From assembly GCA_902555435.1 (NCBI GenBank), contig CACDRL010000003.1:1-64000 (forward strand): DNA of 64,000 nucleotides. Direction: 5' to 3'. A model generated the notes under the pieces. It saw nothing but the letters and a program-made list of their open reading frames with translations. It had not been told where the DNA came from and ran no database searches. Position numbers and translations under genes: made by a program. Origin of the DNA: an uncultured Pelagibacteraceae bacterium (GTDB taxonomy: Bacteria > Pseudomonadota > Alphaproteobacteria > Pelagibacterales > Pelagibacteraceae). The first letter of the stretch is position 1. Each line of letters begins with the position of its first letter. Positions 1 through 7,456 of the stretch are shown here, in pieces.

Positions 1-211
1 CCAATAAACCTTCACCAACATAACCTGTAAATACAGGCAAATGTCCGGACCCACCTCCAGTAACAAGACCTACCTTATTAGATGATTTTTTTGCTCTTTT
101 TATTACTCTAGAGTTATCTTCTGCTAGAGAGTAAACATTTGGATGAGATTTAATTAAACCATCTATAGATTCATCTACAAAATTACTTGGTTCATTAATT
201 ATTTTTTTCAT
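1..211 (-). CDS. DhaK-type dihydroxyacetone/erythrulose kinase, N-terminal part (cut by window edge)
   Basis: Reading left from the ATG at 209-211 gives an open frame of 70 codons that runs off the window. The protein begins MKKIINEPSNFVDE and contains VGLVTGGGSGHLPVFTGYVG, the conserved N-terminal glycine-rich block of the DAK1 (DhaK) domain. In that family a downstream histidine, not visible here, binds the triose or tetrose covalently. The GSGHLPVFTGYVG variant recalls the erythrulose-kinase-like branch more than E. coli DhaK (GSGHEP), but that is a judgement from memory. Only about a fifth of the protein is present, so the phosphate donor (ATP or PTS) cannot be decided. It ends just before the duplicated sequence that flanks the restriction-modification island. 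Confidence 0.8.
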   Translation of the reverse strand, partial: MKKIINEPSNFVDESIDGLIKSHPNVYSLAEDNSRVIKRAKKSSNKVGLVTGGGSGHLPVFTGYVGEGLL

Positions 212-242
212 ATTTTAAAATGTATATAAATTAATCATTAAT

Positions 243-311
243 ATGAACAAAGAAAACGCAAGTAAACTCTGGAAAATTATTCAGGAAGCTGGCGATTATT
301 TGGGGTGCTAG
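243..311 (+). pseudogene. Broken N-terminal copy of the small gene at 3834-4067
   Basis: Bases 244-303 are identical to 3841-3900, the first 20 codons of the intact small gene. Here the frame opens with ATG AAC AAA and stops at TAG 309-311 after 22 codons. If about 8 bases around the stop (gggtgcta) are skipped, the frame again reads Leu-Val-Gly-Gln as in the intact gene and then diverges. It is therefore best read as a decayed or partial duplicate. It marks the left side of the R-M island. Confidence 0.75.
244..303 (+). repeat. 60-bp direct repeat, left copy (repeat A)
   Basis: This 60-base stretch matches 3841-3900 at every position. The two copies lie in the same orientation on either side of the R-M genes. 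The unit from one copy to the next is about 3.6 kb. Confidence 0.95.
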
Positions 312-501
312 TGGGACAACCTACTTCACACTACCTCACACTACTTCACACTAGTTATGCAGATAATTAAAAATTGATTGAAAATAATTCGCATAAAGAC
401 TCATCAATTTATTCAAAAAACTATGCCACAGACTATGCCAAATTGAGATAAATCAAAAAGCTATTAAGTAAGAAATTTATCTATAATTTTAAATTTAAAA
501 A
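312..501. other. Gene-free stretch with short tandem repeats and repeat B
   Basis: No gene is supported here. Three 10-bp units ctac(t/c)tcaca lie in tandem at 321-350. The 23-bp repeat B lies at 418-440. A short open frame reads ...YATDYAKLR and stops at 448-450. It could be the tail of a lost gene, but it is too short to identify. The end of the specificity gene follows at 502. Confidence 0.7.
418..440 (+). repeat. 23-bp direct repeat, left copy (repeat B)
   Basis: The core ctatgccacagactatgcca preceded by aaa occurs identically at 3788-3810. The next ten or so bases are similar but not identical. The two copies closely bracket the R-M pair and the unknown 111-aa gene, as attachment sites or duplicated insertion targets would. 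Confidence 0.9.
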
Positions 502-1449
502 TTAAATAATATAGCTGTTATATTTTTTTAAGAGTTTTTGTAGATCTATGTTAGGAAACTCTGGAACTAAAATGCTCGATAATCTCTCTCCTTTTGGCTT
601 TCTGCCATAAGAAAATTTATATCTATATTTAGTTATTGAAAATGCATAAAATAATTTTTCTACAATAGTCATTGATCTTTTAGGAATCAAAACAATAACA
701 TTACTATTAGGAACAAATTCAAAAATTGATACATATGCATATGAATGGCTTCCTTGACCATCTGTTGAAACATATAATGTATTTTTAGGAAAGATATATT
801 TGTTTTGAATATGATTTTTATCAACATATGCATCTATTGAATATCTTTGATCTTTTGTAGGTCTAATATATGGTAAAAAATTATCATTAATTTTACTGTC
901 ATATCTTTTTACTTCTGATGACGCAATTCCATTACATGGATCAAATAAATCTCCAAGAAAGACATTTTTAACAGGAGTGTTCAAAGCTTTAAATGTAAAG
1001 TCATCTTTTTTAAAGAATTCATATTTTTTATTTTCACTGAAGTTAATTTCTTTTGGTAAGTCTTTTAATTTGGGAATTTTTATATATGGCAAAGTTTTAT
1101 TTACCTGTCTACCATAGCTAAATTTATATCTATTAGATGAAATCACTGATGCATAAAATATCATTTGTTGAGTATTAAGCTTTATTTTAGGTTTTAAATA
1201 ATAAAGATCTCTACCGCTGTAATATTCTTCATCTTGATAAAAACACTCCATTACTGAGCCTCCACAAGAAACAGAGATTGTATGTGCTGGATTAATCTTC
1301 TCGTTTGGAATTTTCTTTACTCTTGTAATAACACCATTATTTCTTGAAGTTCTTGCTACAAAAGGAATCCCACTTTTACTCTCCTCAAGTTTATAAAATT
1401 CTAAGTTTGATCCATACACACAATGAAATAAATCCTCTATATTAGTCAT
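502..1449 (-). CDS. BcgI-like restriction-modification specificity (S) subunit
   Basis: This 315-aa protein would provide DNA sequence recognition for the methyltransferase-nuclease encoded just upstream. It has two target-recognition halves. Each ends with the same block RYKFSYGR (residues about 107-114 and 276-283) followed by an IPKL or VPEF strand, which is the internal-repeat layout of type I and type IIB S subunits. The length matches the B subunit of BcgI-type systems (around 340 aa) rather than a full type I HsdS (around 400-450 aa). Its start overlaps the end of the partner gene by 8 bp, so translation is probably coupled. The target sequence cannot be read from the protein. The assignment is strong for the class and moderate for BcgI-type in particular. 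Confidence 0.85.
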   Translation of the reverse strand: MTNIEDLFHCVYGSNLEFYKLEESKSGIPFVARTSRNNGVITRVKKIPNEKINPAHTISVSCGGSVMECFYQDEEYYSGRDLYYLKPKIKLNTQQMIFYASVISSNRYKFSYGRQVNKTLPYIKIPKLKDLPKEINFSENKKYEFFKKDDFTFKALNTPVKNVFLGDLFDPCNGIASSEVKRYDSKINDNFLPYIRPTKDQRYSIDAYVDKNHIQNKYIFPKNTLYVSTDGQGSHSYAYVSIFEFVPNSNVIVLIPKRSMTIVEKLFYAFSITKYRYKFSYGRKPKGERLSSILVPEFPNIDLQKLLKKYNSYII

Positions 1450-3280
1450 TAATTAGTTTGTATCCCATATAAGATTTTAAAGTTTTTTCAAATTCTGAAA
1501 TATCGAAATCTGTATAATCAGTCTCTAAATAATTCTCTATACACCATTCTTCATTTGGTTTAACGACTCTTCTCAATCCAAAACCATTAATACCAATGTT
1601 CTTTATATCTTTCATTTTGACTATACCGTCGGTATTTTTTGTATTCCTGTACGAGTCTAACCAATTTTTTCTTACTTTAGCCCAGGATCCAATATCTATT
1701 CGTCCTAAATTTTTTCTTTTTTCAAACAAATCTTCTCTCCAATATCCAAGATAAGTTTTGAAATTATCAGGATGAGGCTCATGTGCTTTTATAACAAGCA
1801 AACAAGTTACCACGTTAGTTTTGGAATTATGGAATAAATCTTGCGGAACACTCATCACACCCAATACAGTATGTTTTTTTTGTATAATTTCCTTTAACGC
1901 TAGATTATTTCCTGAAAATTCATTAACACAACTGACAGGAATAATAGAAACACAGGTAGCTCCTTTCTGTAAAACTTCTAGGTTATTCAATATAAATTCA
2001 AGTTCCTCTGTATCATCTTTATCAGCTTTATAAGGAGGGTTTAAAAACCCAATATTTGGTTTTAATTTTTTGACTTTATTTATCAAATTTTCGTCAAAAC
2101 AATTTTCATTGTACATTCTACTTTTTCCATCTCCATGCAGAATCATATTACTTGCAGATAATGTAAAAATATCATCCATATATTCTACACCAATAAAATT
2201 ATTGTTCTTTATCTTTAAAATCTCTCTATCTGATTTCACATCTTTTAAAATTTTTTTCATCGATGAAATTAAAAATCCTGCAGTACCACAGCAATTGTCA
2301 AATATTATGCTGTCTTTATTTATTTCGGCTATTTCACAAAATAATTCTGTTATATGTGGTGGTGTCAAAACTATACCTAAGCTTTTATCACTATTGGCAT
2401 ATTTTAAGAATTCTATATAAAATTCTCCCAATAAATCATGATATTCAATACTTTTATTAAATTTATTAATACTTTTATCTATCTCGCTTATCATTGTTAT
2501 TAAAAAATCTTTACTTGTAGTTAAAGTTTTGTGTGTTTTTATAAAAGCATAATTATTTTTAATTACATCCTTATAATTTTCGAAAACATCTGATTGTGAA
2601 AACTCTTCATAAATTGCCGCTAATAACGCATTAGTTAGACTTTTGGGGTTTTTATGTTTTTTATAAGATATTGAAAAAGGTCTGTTTTTTAATGCCACAA
2701 GAATTCCACTGAATAGTAGTGCCCTTTTTGTTTCTTGAATTTTATTTTTATGAAGAAAAGTGTTTAAATGAATCGAAAATTTAAGAATATTTTCATGTTG
2801 AGTTTTTTTTTTCTCATTAGATTTTAAATAAAGTTCAATTAAATCTTCAATTTGAACTAAATCTTTTAATTCAAAATCTGTGTATTCCTCTCCTTTTAAT
2901 TGTAAAAAAAAAGATTTTCTTAATAGATTTTTTTTATTTCCACTAATTGCAATAGACAAAACATCATATTCTTTTGATAAATATTGTGAGTATAGAAGTG
3001 CTCCATCAACTGCGTAATCTTTGAATTTATCTCTATTTTTGCTCTCGTGTTTTTTAATGTCATCTTTGCACTCTACAACAATCAAAAAATCATCAAGTTC
3101 TTTATGTTGAATTATAAACTCTGGACGACCACTTCCTGGTCCAGATTTAGAGGCATTTTGAAGTAATTTTTTAATTCTAGGATTATTGCTTATTTGCTCT
3201 TCAACAATAACCTTATTGCTATAAAATTTATTTTTTCTAAGAAGGTCCCTAAAAATTGCTACTGTTTCTACTTCTACCAT
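1442..3280 (-). CDS. BcgI-like fused restriction nuclease and N6-adenine methyltransferase (RM subunit)
   Basis: This 612-aa protein combines cleavage and modification. The N-terminal domain carries a PD-(D/E)XK nuclease signature: GRPEF at 51-55 and VVECK at 68-72. A helical linker follows. The gamma-class N6-adenine methyltransferase domain starts near residue 300 (LGIVLTPPHITELF) and has SAM motif I DNCCGTAGFL (328-337) and catalytic motif IV NPPY (414-417). Nuclease plus methyltransferase in one chain with a separate two-half S subunit is the arrangement of type IIB enzymes such as BcgI, which cut on both sides of their site. No separate HsdR is present, which argues against type I. The start at 3280 faces the divergent unknown gene across 158 bp. 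All key motifs look intact, so the system may be active. Confidence 0.87.
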   Translation of the reverse strand: MVEVETVAIFRDLLRKNKFYSNKVIVEEQISNNPRIKKLLQNASKSGPGSGRPEFIIQHKELDDFLIVVECKDDIKKHESKNRDKFKDYAVDGALLYSQYLSKEYDVLSIAISGNKKNLLRKSFFLQLKGEEYTDFELKDLVQIEDLIELYLKSNEKKKTQHENILKFSIHLNTFLHKNKIQETKRALLFSGILVALKNRPFSISYKKHKNPKSLTNALLAAIYEEFSQSDVFENYKDVIKNNYAFIKTHKTLTTSKDFLITMISEIDKSINKFNKSIEYHDLLGEFYIEFLKYANSDKSLGIVLTPPHITELFCEIAEINKDSIIFDNCCGTAGFLISSMKKILKDVKSDREILKIKNNNFIGVEYMDDIFTLSASNMILHGDGKSRMYNENCFDENLINKVKKLKPNIGFLNPPYKADKDDTEELEFILNNLEVLQKGATCVSIIPVSCVNEFSGNNLALKEIIQKKHTVLGVMSVPQDLFHNSKTNVVTCLLVIKAHEPHPDNFKTYLGYWREDLFEKRKNLGRIDIGSWAKVRKNWLDSYRNTKNTDGIVKMKDIKNIGINGFGLRRVVKPNEEWCIENYLETDYTDFDISEFEKTLKSYMGYKLIND

Positions 3281-3404
3281 AAAATTTATTAGCTTAATTG
3301 AACTAACTATAAGTTAATAACAAAAAAAATAAATGATGATTTTAAATGATTTTGTTTTTTCAACATATAAATGACACAATTATTGATTATATCTTATATT
3401 GTTA

Positions 3405-3423
3405 AAGTTTATTTCTTAAACTT
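3405..3423. promoter_or_regulatory. Inverted repeat upstream of the 111-aa gene, candidate operator
   Basis: AAGTTTA and TAAACTT form perfect 7-bp arms around a 5-base spacer. The repeat ends 15 bp before the ATG at 3439. It lies in the 158-bp divergent gap between the R-M operon and the 111-aa gene, where control of the system would be expected. Chance palindromes of this size are common in AT-rich DNA. Confidence 0.35.
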
Positions 3424-3438
3424 AAATAACTCCAAAAT

Positions 3439-3774
3439 ATGCAACTAGAACTCTTTGATTATAGACGTGATTGTCTTTTTGACTCAGATAATCAATTTAT
3501 TCACTATTACGATATATTGAAAGAAACAGAAGATACAATTAGTTACTCAGAACATATAGATCCTAAAAAAGGTTACGCTATTTGTGGTATGGAATATGAA
3601 GAATATGTAGATATTAAAAAAAAAAGATTAGGGGGATTAACTTATGATCAAATTCTTGATTATTTAAAAAAAACTAAAAAAGACCAAAGACTTAAAAAAT
3701 ATAAAGAATTACTAAAGTTCAGAAATATTCCTTTTGAGGCAGATCTTTTTACTTGGCATAACGATGACTTATAG
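3439..3774 (+). CDS. Unknown 111-aa protein next to the R-M genes
   Basis: The family is not recognised. The protein starts MQLELFDYRRDCLFDS and is charged, with an acidic, tyrosine-rich first half and a lysine-rich second half (KKTKKDQRLKKYKELLKF). It has no signal peptide or membrane segment. A segment GGLTYDQILDYLKKTKK could form a helix pair, but I do not see a convincing helix-turn-helix. It is transcribed away from the R-M operon and lies inside the two copies of repeat B, so it probably travels with the system. A controller, immunity or anti-phage accessory role is possible. The frame is clean and ends before the right copy of the repeat. Confidence 0.6.
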   Translation: MQLELFDYRRDCLFDSDNQFIHYYDILKETEDTISYSEHIDPKKGYAICGMEYEEYVDIKKKRLGGLTYDQILDYLKKTKKDQRLKKYKELLKFRNIPFEADLFTWHNDDL

Positions 3775-3787
3775 AATTTTATAGGAT

Positions 3788-3810
3788 AAACTATGCCACA
3801 GACTATGCCA
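3788..3810 (+). repeat. 23-bp direct repeat, right copy (repeat B)
   Basis: This copy is identical to 418-440. It sits 13 bp after the 111-aa gene and 30 bp before repeat A. Confidence 0.9.
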
Positions 3811-3833
3811 TATGAGGATAAAACAATAAATGA

Positions 3834-4067
3834 GTGAGAGTGAACAAAGAAAACGCAAGTAAACTCTGGAAAATTATTCAGGAAGCTGGCGATTATTTGG
3901 TGGGTCAATTACCTGACCACCCAAATCACCCTAAGGGAAGAAACCCGTATGCTCATGTTGCTATCTGTGTGAAAAGCAAATTTAACGCAAGTTATAAAGA
4001 CATTCCTGACGAGCAGTACTATGAAGTTATAAAGTATATTGAGTTTTTAAAGGAAAATCCTAGTTAG
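3834..4067 (+). CDS. Small protein of unknown function, intact copy
   Basis: The frame encodes about 77 aa, beginning (V)NKENASKLWKIIQEAGDYLVG. The second half reads PYAHVAICVKSKFNASYKDIPDEQYYEVIKYIEFL. That part resembles, from memory, the short C-terminal module of some phage antirepressor-like proteins (a basic patch followed by YKDIP and a helix), but this is uncertain. No ATG is in frame. GTG codons at 3834 and 3840 are the possible starts, and the broken left copy has ATG at the position equal to 3840. The end overlaps the convergent threonine aldolase gene by 8 bp. Its first 60 bp form repeat A, so it may be the site where the R-M island entered. Confidence 0.55.
   Translation: MRVNKENASKLWKIIQEAGDYLVGQLPDHPNHPKGRNPYAHVAICVKSKFNASYKDIPDEQYYEVIKYIEFLKENPS
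3841..3900 (+). repeat. 60-bp direct repeat, right copy (repeat A)
   Basis: This copy is identical to 244-303. It starts at the second base of the candidate GTG start codon of the small gene. Confidence 0.95.
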
Positions 4068-5109
4068 CTTTAATTGTATCTAACAATTCATCAACATCAC
4101 TAGCTTTAGTATTCCAAGCAGCAACTAATCTTACTGCTTTTCCATCTAATTCTTCTTCGTTCATCTTGTAACCTTCCGAATTTAAATGTTCTATTTTTTC
4201 TCTTGGAAACTTTGCAAATACTTCATTTGCTTCTGTTGGATAAGCAATTTCAATATCATTATACTTGCTTAAACCATCACTTAATTTTTTACCCATTGAA
4301 TTTGCATGCCTAGCGTTTCTCAACCATACATCATTTGAAATGTAGGCGTCTAATTGAGCAGAGACAAAACGCATTTTAGATAACAAGTGCCCTGCTCTTT
4401 TCATTAAAAAAGCAATATCCCCTACTAATTCTTTCTTAAAAAATATAATCGCTTCAGCTGCTAAACATCCATTTTTAGTTGCTCCAAACGACAATACATC
4501 AACCCCTGATTTCCATGTCATTTCAGCAGGACTGACATCTAAAGATACCAATGCATTAGCAAATCTAGCACCATCCATATGTAAATTTAAATTATGTTTA
4601 TGAGTAACTTCTGCAATTTTTTTGATTTCATCTAATTTATAAACTTCGCCTGTTTCACACACTTGAGTAATACTAACTGATGAAGGTTGAGTATGATGAA
4701 CAATACCTTTTCCACCTATCGATTGGTTAAGTTCTTCAGCAGTTATTTTTCCCATTATTCCTGTTAAAGGAACTAATTTACCACCTCCTGTATAAAATTC
4801 AGGAGCACCACATTCATCAGTGTTTATATGAGACATCTTATGACAATAAATATTTCCATATGAAGGTGTCATGGTTGATAAAGCTAAAGCATTAGCTGCG
4901 GTTCCTGATGCAGTTGGAAAAACAATTACTTCTTTTTCAAATATCTCTGAAAACTTATCTTGTAACTCTGTTGATAAAGGATCGTTACCATAAGGAGTAC
5001 TGTCTCCTCCATTTGCTTTTATGATTGCCTCTAATACTTCAGGACAAGCACCCGCAACATTATCTGAGGCGAATTTAACTCGCTCTCTTTTTGTTTTAAT
5101 TTTTGCCAT
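4060..5109 (-). CDS. ltaE: Low-specificity L-threonine aldolase
   Basis: This PLP enzyme splits L-threonine or allo-threonine into glycine and acetaldehyde. The 349-aa protein has the fold type I pattern of the family: FASDNVAGACPEV at the N-terminus, HMDGARFANA near the middle, and the PLP lysine in SFGATKNG. The length is normal. It is cytosolic. The gene follows the amidinotransferase by 2 bp and is last in the run creatinase-amidinotransferase-aldolase. Glycine is a substrate of classical glycine amidinotransferase, so supplying glycine to its neighbour, or making glycine for cells with limited glycine synthesis, are both reasonable roles. Confidence 0.9.
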   Translation of the reverse strand: MAKIKTKRERVKFASDNVAGACPEVLEAIIKANGGDSTPYGNDPLSTELQDKFSEIFEKEVIVFPTASGTAANALALSTMTPSYGNIYCHKMSHINTDECGAPEFYTGGGKLVPLTGIMGKITAEELNQSIGGKGIVHHTQPSSVSITQVCETGEVYKLDEIKKIAEVTHKHNLNLHMDGARFANALVSLDVSPAEMTWKSGVDVLSFGATKNGCLAAEAIIFFKKELVGDIAFLMKRAGHLLSKMRFVSAQLDAYISNDVWLRNARHANSMGKKLSDGLSKYNDIEIAYPTEANEVFAKFPREKIEHLNSEGYKMNEEELDGKAVRLVAAWNTKASDVDELLDTIKAN

Positions 5110-5111
5110 TG

Positions 5112-6227
5112 TTATTGCTTTGGAAAATAATCTTTTAGCTCACCTTCACGGTATACATCTGCTGTACAACAATGAAGTCCTCCACCAAATGCATAAGCAT
5201 CTCTAAGTTCTACTGGTACAACTTCCATTCCTAATTTATCTAATTGCTCAGCTTGATAAATTTCACTTTTCTCAACACAAACTGTTTTAGGATCTAAAAC
5301 TAAAACATTCATTGATAACCATGTTGAAGAATAGCAGAGTGGCGGTGGTTCATTATGTGCTGGTTGAGCACTATCAACAATTTCCCATCCATTATCTTCA
5401 AAAAGTTTTCTTTGCTCTTTTGGCAATCTTCTTTGAGGATTGTTAATAATTAAACCTTCTTTTATTGGTGTAAAGGTTGCATCAATGTGAATAGGATATG
5501 GATCTCCTGGGAAATTTACTGCATGTACCCTGTGATCTTTATAATGTCTCTTTAGCCAATCAATTCCTTTTAAATTAGTTGTAAATCCATGTTGAACAAC
5601 TAAGTCTTTTCCAAATCTCAATACATCTGCCGCATCAAATAAAGGTTCCTCTTCTGTGGTTACAAAATATTTTTTCTCAGTCCACTCTAATCTTTTTTGA
5701 ACACCAATTTTATCCGATAGATAATCTTTTCTATAATCTGCATCAGTTAATCTTGGCTTTGGAGCAGATTCGTGTCTCATTTTAGGATCTTGATTGTAAT
5801 AATCTTTAAGAAGTGGTCGGTAACATAAATATTCAAACCAACGGCAACGGTAACTCATAGTTGCCTCTAGAATTTCATTACCCACGGTTAACAAAACATC
5901 TCTTGGAGGCATACAACCAAACATGGTTTCTGCTTCCCAATCTGGTGTAGAAGTTTTTTGATTAAAATCAATTGGTGTTGGCCGATCAACTTTAATGCCT
6001 CTTTTTTGAAGCATGTTTGAAAAATTATCTAATAATTCATTTGCTTTATCGACAGTGTCTTTAGTTCTTGGACCAAACTGACCTCGCATATCACTATCTT
6101 CAGGAACTTTTGCATCTAATGCTGGCTCTGGTGCTGGTATACAAGTACCATCTGCTCTTCCAACGATAACATGTTTTAACGGATCCCACTCATTCCAACT
6201 ATTAACAATAGTTTTATTCTCACTCAT
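5112..6227 (-). CDS. Glycine amidinotransferase family protein
   Basis: This 371-aa protein belongs to the amidinotransferase family, which moves the amidino group of arginine to an amine such as glycine (giving guanidinoacetate and ornithine). It starts NSWNEWDPLKHVIVG, typical of the family. The histidine/aspartate site appears in PYPIHIDATFTP and the nucleophilic cysteine in GGGLHCCTADV near the C-terminus. It sits 5 bp after creatinase and 2 bp before threonine aldolase. The real acceptor is unknown; relatives use inosamine phosphates or other amines. With creatinase beside it, guanidino-compound turnover is the likely theme. Confidence 0.85.
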   Translation of the reverse strand: MSENKTIVNSWNEWDPLKHVIVGRADGTCIPAPEPALDAKVPEDSDMRGQFGPRTKDTVDKANELLDNFSNMLQKRGIKVDRPTPIDFNQKTSTPDWEAETMFGCMPPRDVLLTVGNEILEATMSYRCRWFEYLCYRPLLKDYYNQDPKMRHESAPKPRLTDADYRKDYLSDKIGVQKRLEWTEKKYFVTTEEEPLFDAADVLRFGKDLVVQHGFTTNLKGIDWLKRHYKDHRVHAVNFPGDPYPIHIDATFTPIKEGLIINNPQRRLPKEQRKLFEDNGWEIVDSAQPAHNEPPPLCYSSTWLSMNVLVLDPKTVCVEKSEIYQAEQLDKLGMEVVPVELRDAYAFGGGLHCCTADVYREGELKDYFPKQ

Positions 6228-6232
6228 AAAGA

Positions 6233-7450
6233 TTAGTTTTTTATAATATTATGCTCAGGCCCGAAAGGAAATTTTGTAATATTTTCTGCTCCATGTTTAC
6301 CAATGACCAAAATATCATGCTCTCTATATCCACCTGCACCAGGATTTCCTTCTGGTATCATTATCATTGGCTCCATAGAAACCACCATATTTTCCTCAAG
6401 AACAGTATCAATATCCTCTCTTAATTCTAAACCAGCTTCTCTTCCGTAAAAGTGTGAAAGCATACCAAACGAATGACCATAACCAAATGTTCGGTACTGA
6501 AGGTAACCAAGTTCAGCAAACAATTCATTTAACTCATGACAAATATCCGAACATTTAACACCTGGTTTAATTAATTCTAATCCTCGTTTGTGAACTTTAA
6601 CATTTGCTTCCCAAGCTTTAATTGATGCATCATCTGCATGATCTAAAAATAAAGTTCTCTCTAGTGCAGTGTAATATCCTGAGATCATTGGAAAAGTATT
6701 TAAAGATAAAATATCTCCTTTAACTAATTTTCTATTGGTCTTTGGATTGTGAGCTCCATCTGTATTAATACCAGATTGAAACCATACCCAGGTATCCATG
6801 TACTCTGCACCTGGATAGCTTTTAACAATCTCTCTTTCCATTCTATCTCTTGCTGCTATTGCCACTTCGATCTCAGTGTTATCTTCTCTAATATTTTTAG
6901 CTATTTCTTCACCACCAATATCTGCAATCCGTGCACCATTTCTAATGATCTCAATTTCCTCATTAGATTTAATCATTCTAAGTTTCATTAAATCTTTTGA
7001 AACATCAGTAAATAAAGAAAAAGTAAAAATAGACCCTATTTTTTCTCTCATATCCAATGTGACATGATCATTTTCAATTCCAATACTTTTAGGAGGCTCA
7101 TCTCTTCCAATAATTGATACAATTGCTCTTAAAAAATTGTCTCTTTTCCAATCTGTATAAATAACATTATCACAATGGGATCTACGCCATGGTTGACTTG
7201 CATCAATATTAGCTGAAATTGTTGAAATTTTATTTTGAGTGATGACACATCCGTATGGTCTACCAAAAGAACAATAAATAAAACCTGTGTAATATGCAAC
7301 GTTATGCATGGATGTTAAAATAACCATATCTAAATTATTTTTATCCATCAAAGATCTAAGTATACTTACTCGATCTTTGTATTCTTTATCTGTAAATGGT
7401 AATTTTACTTTTTCACCATTTTTAAGTTCAAAAAAATCTGGTCGTTCCAT
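6233..7450 (-). CDS. Creatinase (creatine amidinohydrolase), M24 fold
   Basis: Creatinase hydrolyses creatine to sarcosine and urea. The 405-aa length matches the Pseudomonas enzyme (about 403 aa). The protein has the two-domain pita-bread layout. The segment DTWVWFQSGINTDGAHNP and the late GYGHSFG/FYGREAGLELRED region are characteristic of creatinase rather than of Xaa-Pro peptidases. The metal ligands of true M24 peptidases are not all conserved, as expected for this metal-free hydrolase. It heads a leftward run with the amidinotransferase and threonine aldolase, and an EamA transporter lies directly upstream. Urea made here could be used by the urease at 54-59 kb. A related guanidino acid is an alternative substrate. 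Confidence 0.85.
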   Translation of the reverse strand: MERPDFFELKNGEKVKLPFTDKEYKDRVSILRSLMDKNNLDMVILTSMHNVAYYTGFIYCSFGRPYGCVITQNKISTISANIDASQPWRRSHCDNVIYTDWKRDNFLRAIVSIIGRDEPPKSIGIENDHVTLDMREKIGSIFTFSLFTDVSKDLMKLRMIKSNEEIEIIRNGARIADIGGEEIAKNIREDNTEIEVAIAARDRMEREIVKSYPGAEYMDTWVWFQSGINTDGAHNPKTNRKLVKGDILSLNTFPMISGYYTALERTLFLDHADDASIKAWEANVKVHKRGLELIKPGVKCSDICHELNELFAELGYLQYRTFGYGHSFGMLSHFYGREAGLELREDIDTVLEENMVVSMEPMIMIPEGNPGAGGYREHDILVIGKHGAENITKFPFGPEHNIIKN

Positions 7451-7456
7451 AAAAAT

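Noticed and set aside
321-350. Possible CRISPR-like array
   Set aside because: The three 10-bp units are directly adjacent with no spacers and no cas gene is present. It is a plain tandem repeat.
1821-2420. Rightward open frames of 65-116 codons inside the R-M gene
   Set aside because: They lie antisense to conserved methyltransferase motifs, have no family resemblance and reflect the AT-rich code.
244-3900. A transposon or insertion sequence carrying the R-M genes
   Set aside because: The flanking repeats are direct, there are no terminal inverted repeats, and no transposase frame is present.
6233-7450. Xaa-Pro aminopeptidase
   Set aside because: The fold is the same, but the WFQSGINTDGAHNP and GYGHSFG/YGREAGLELRED blocks and the 405-aa length fit creatinase better.
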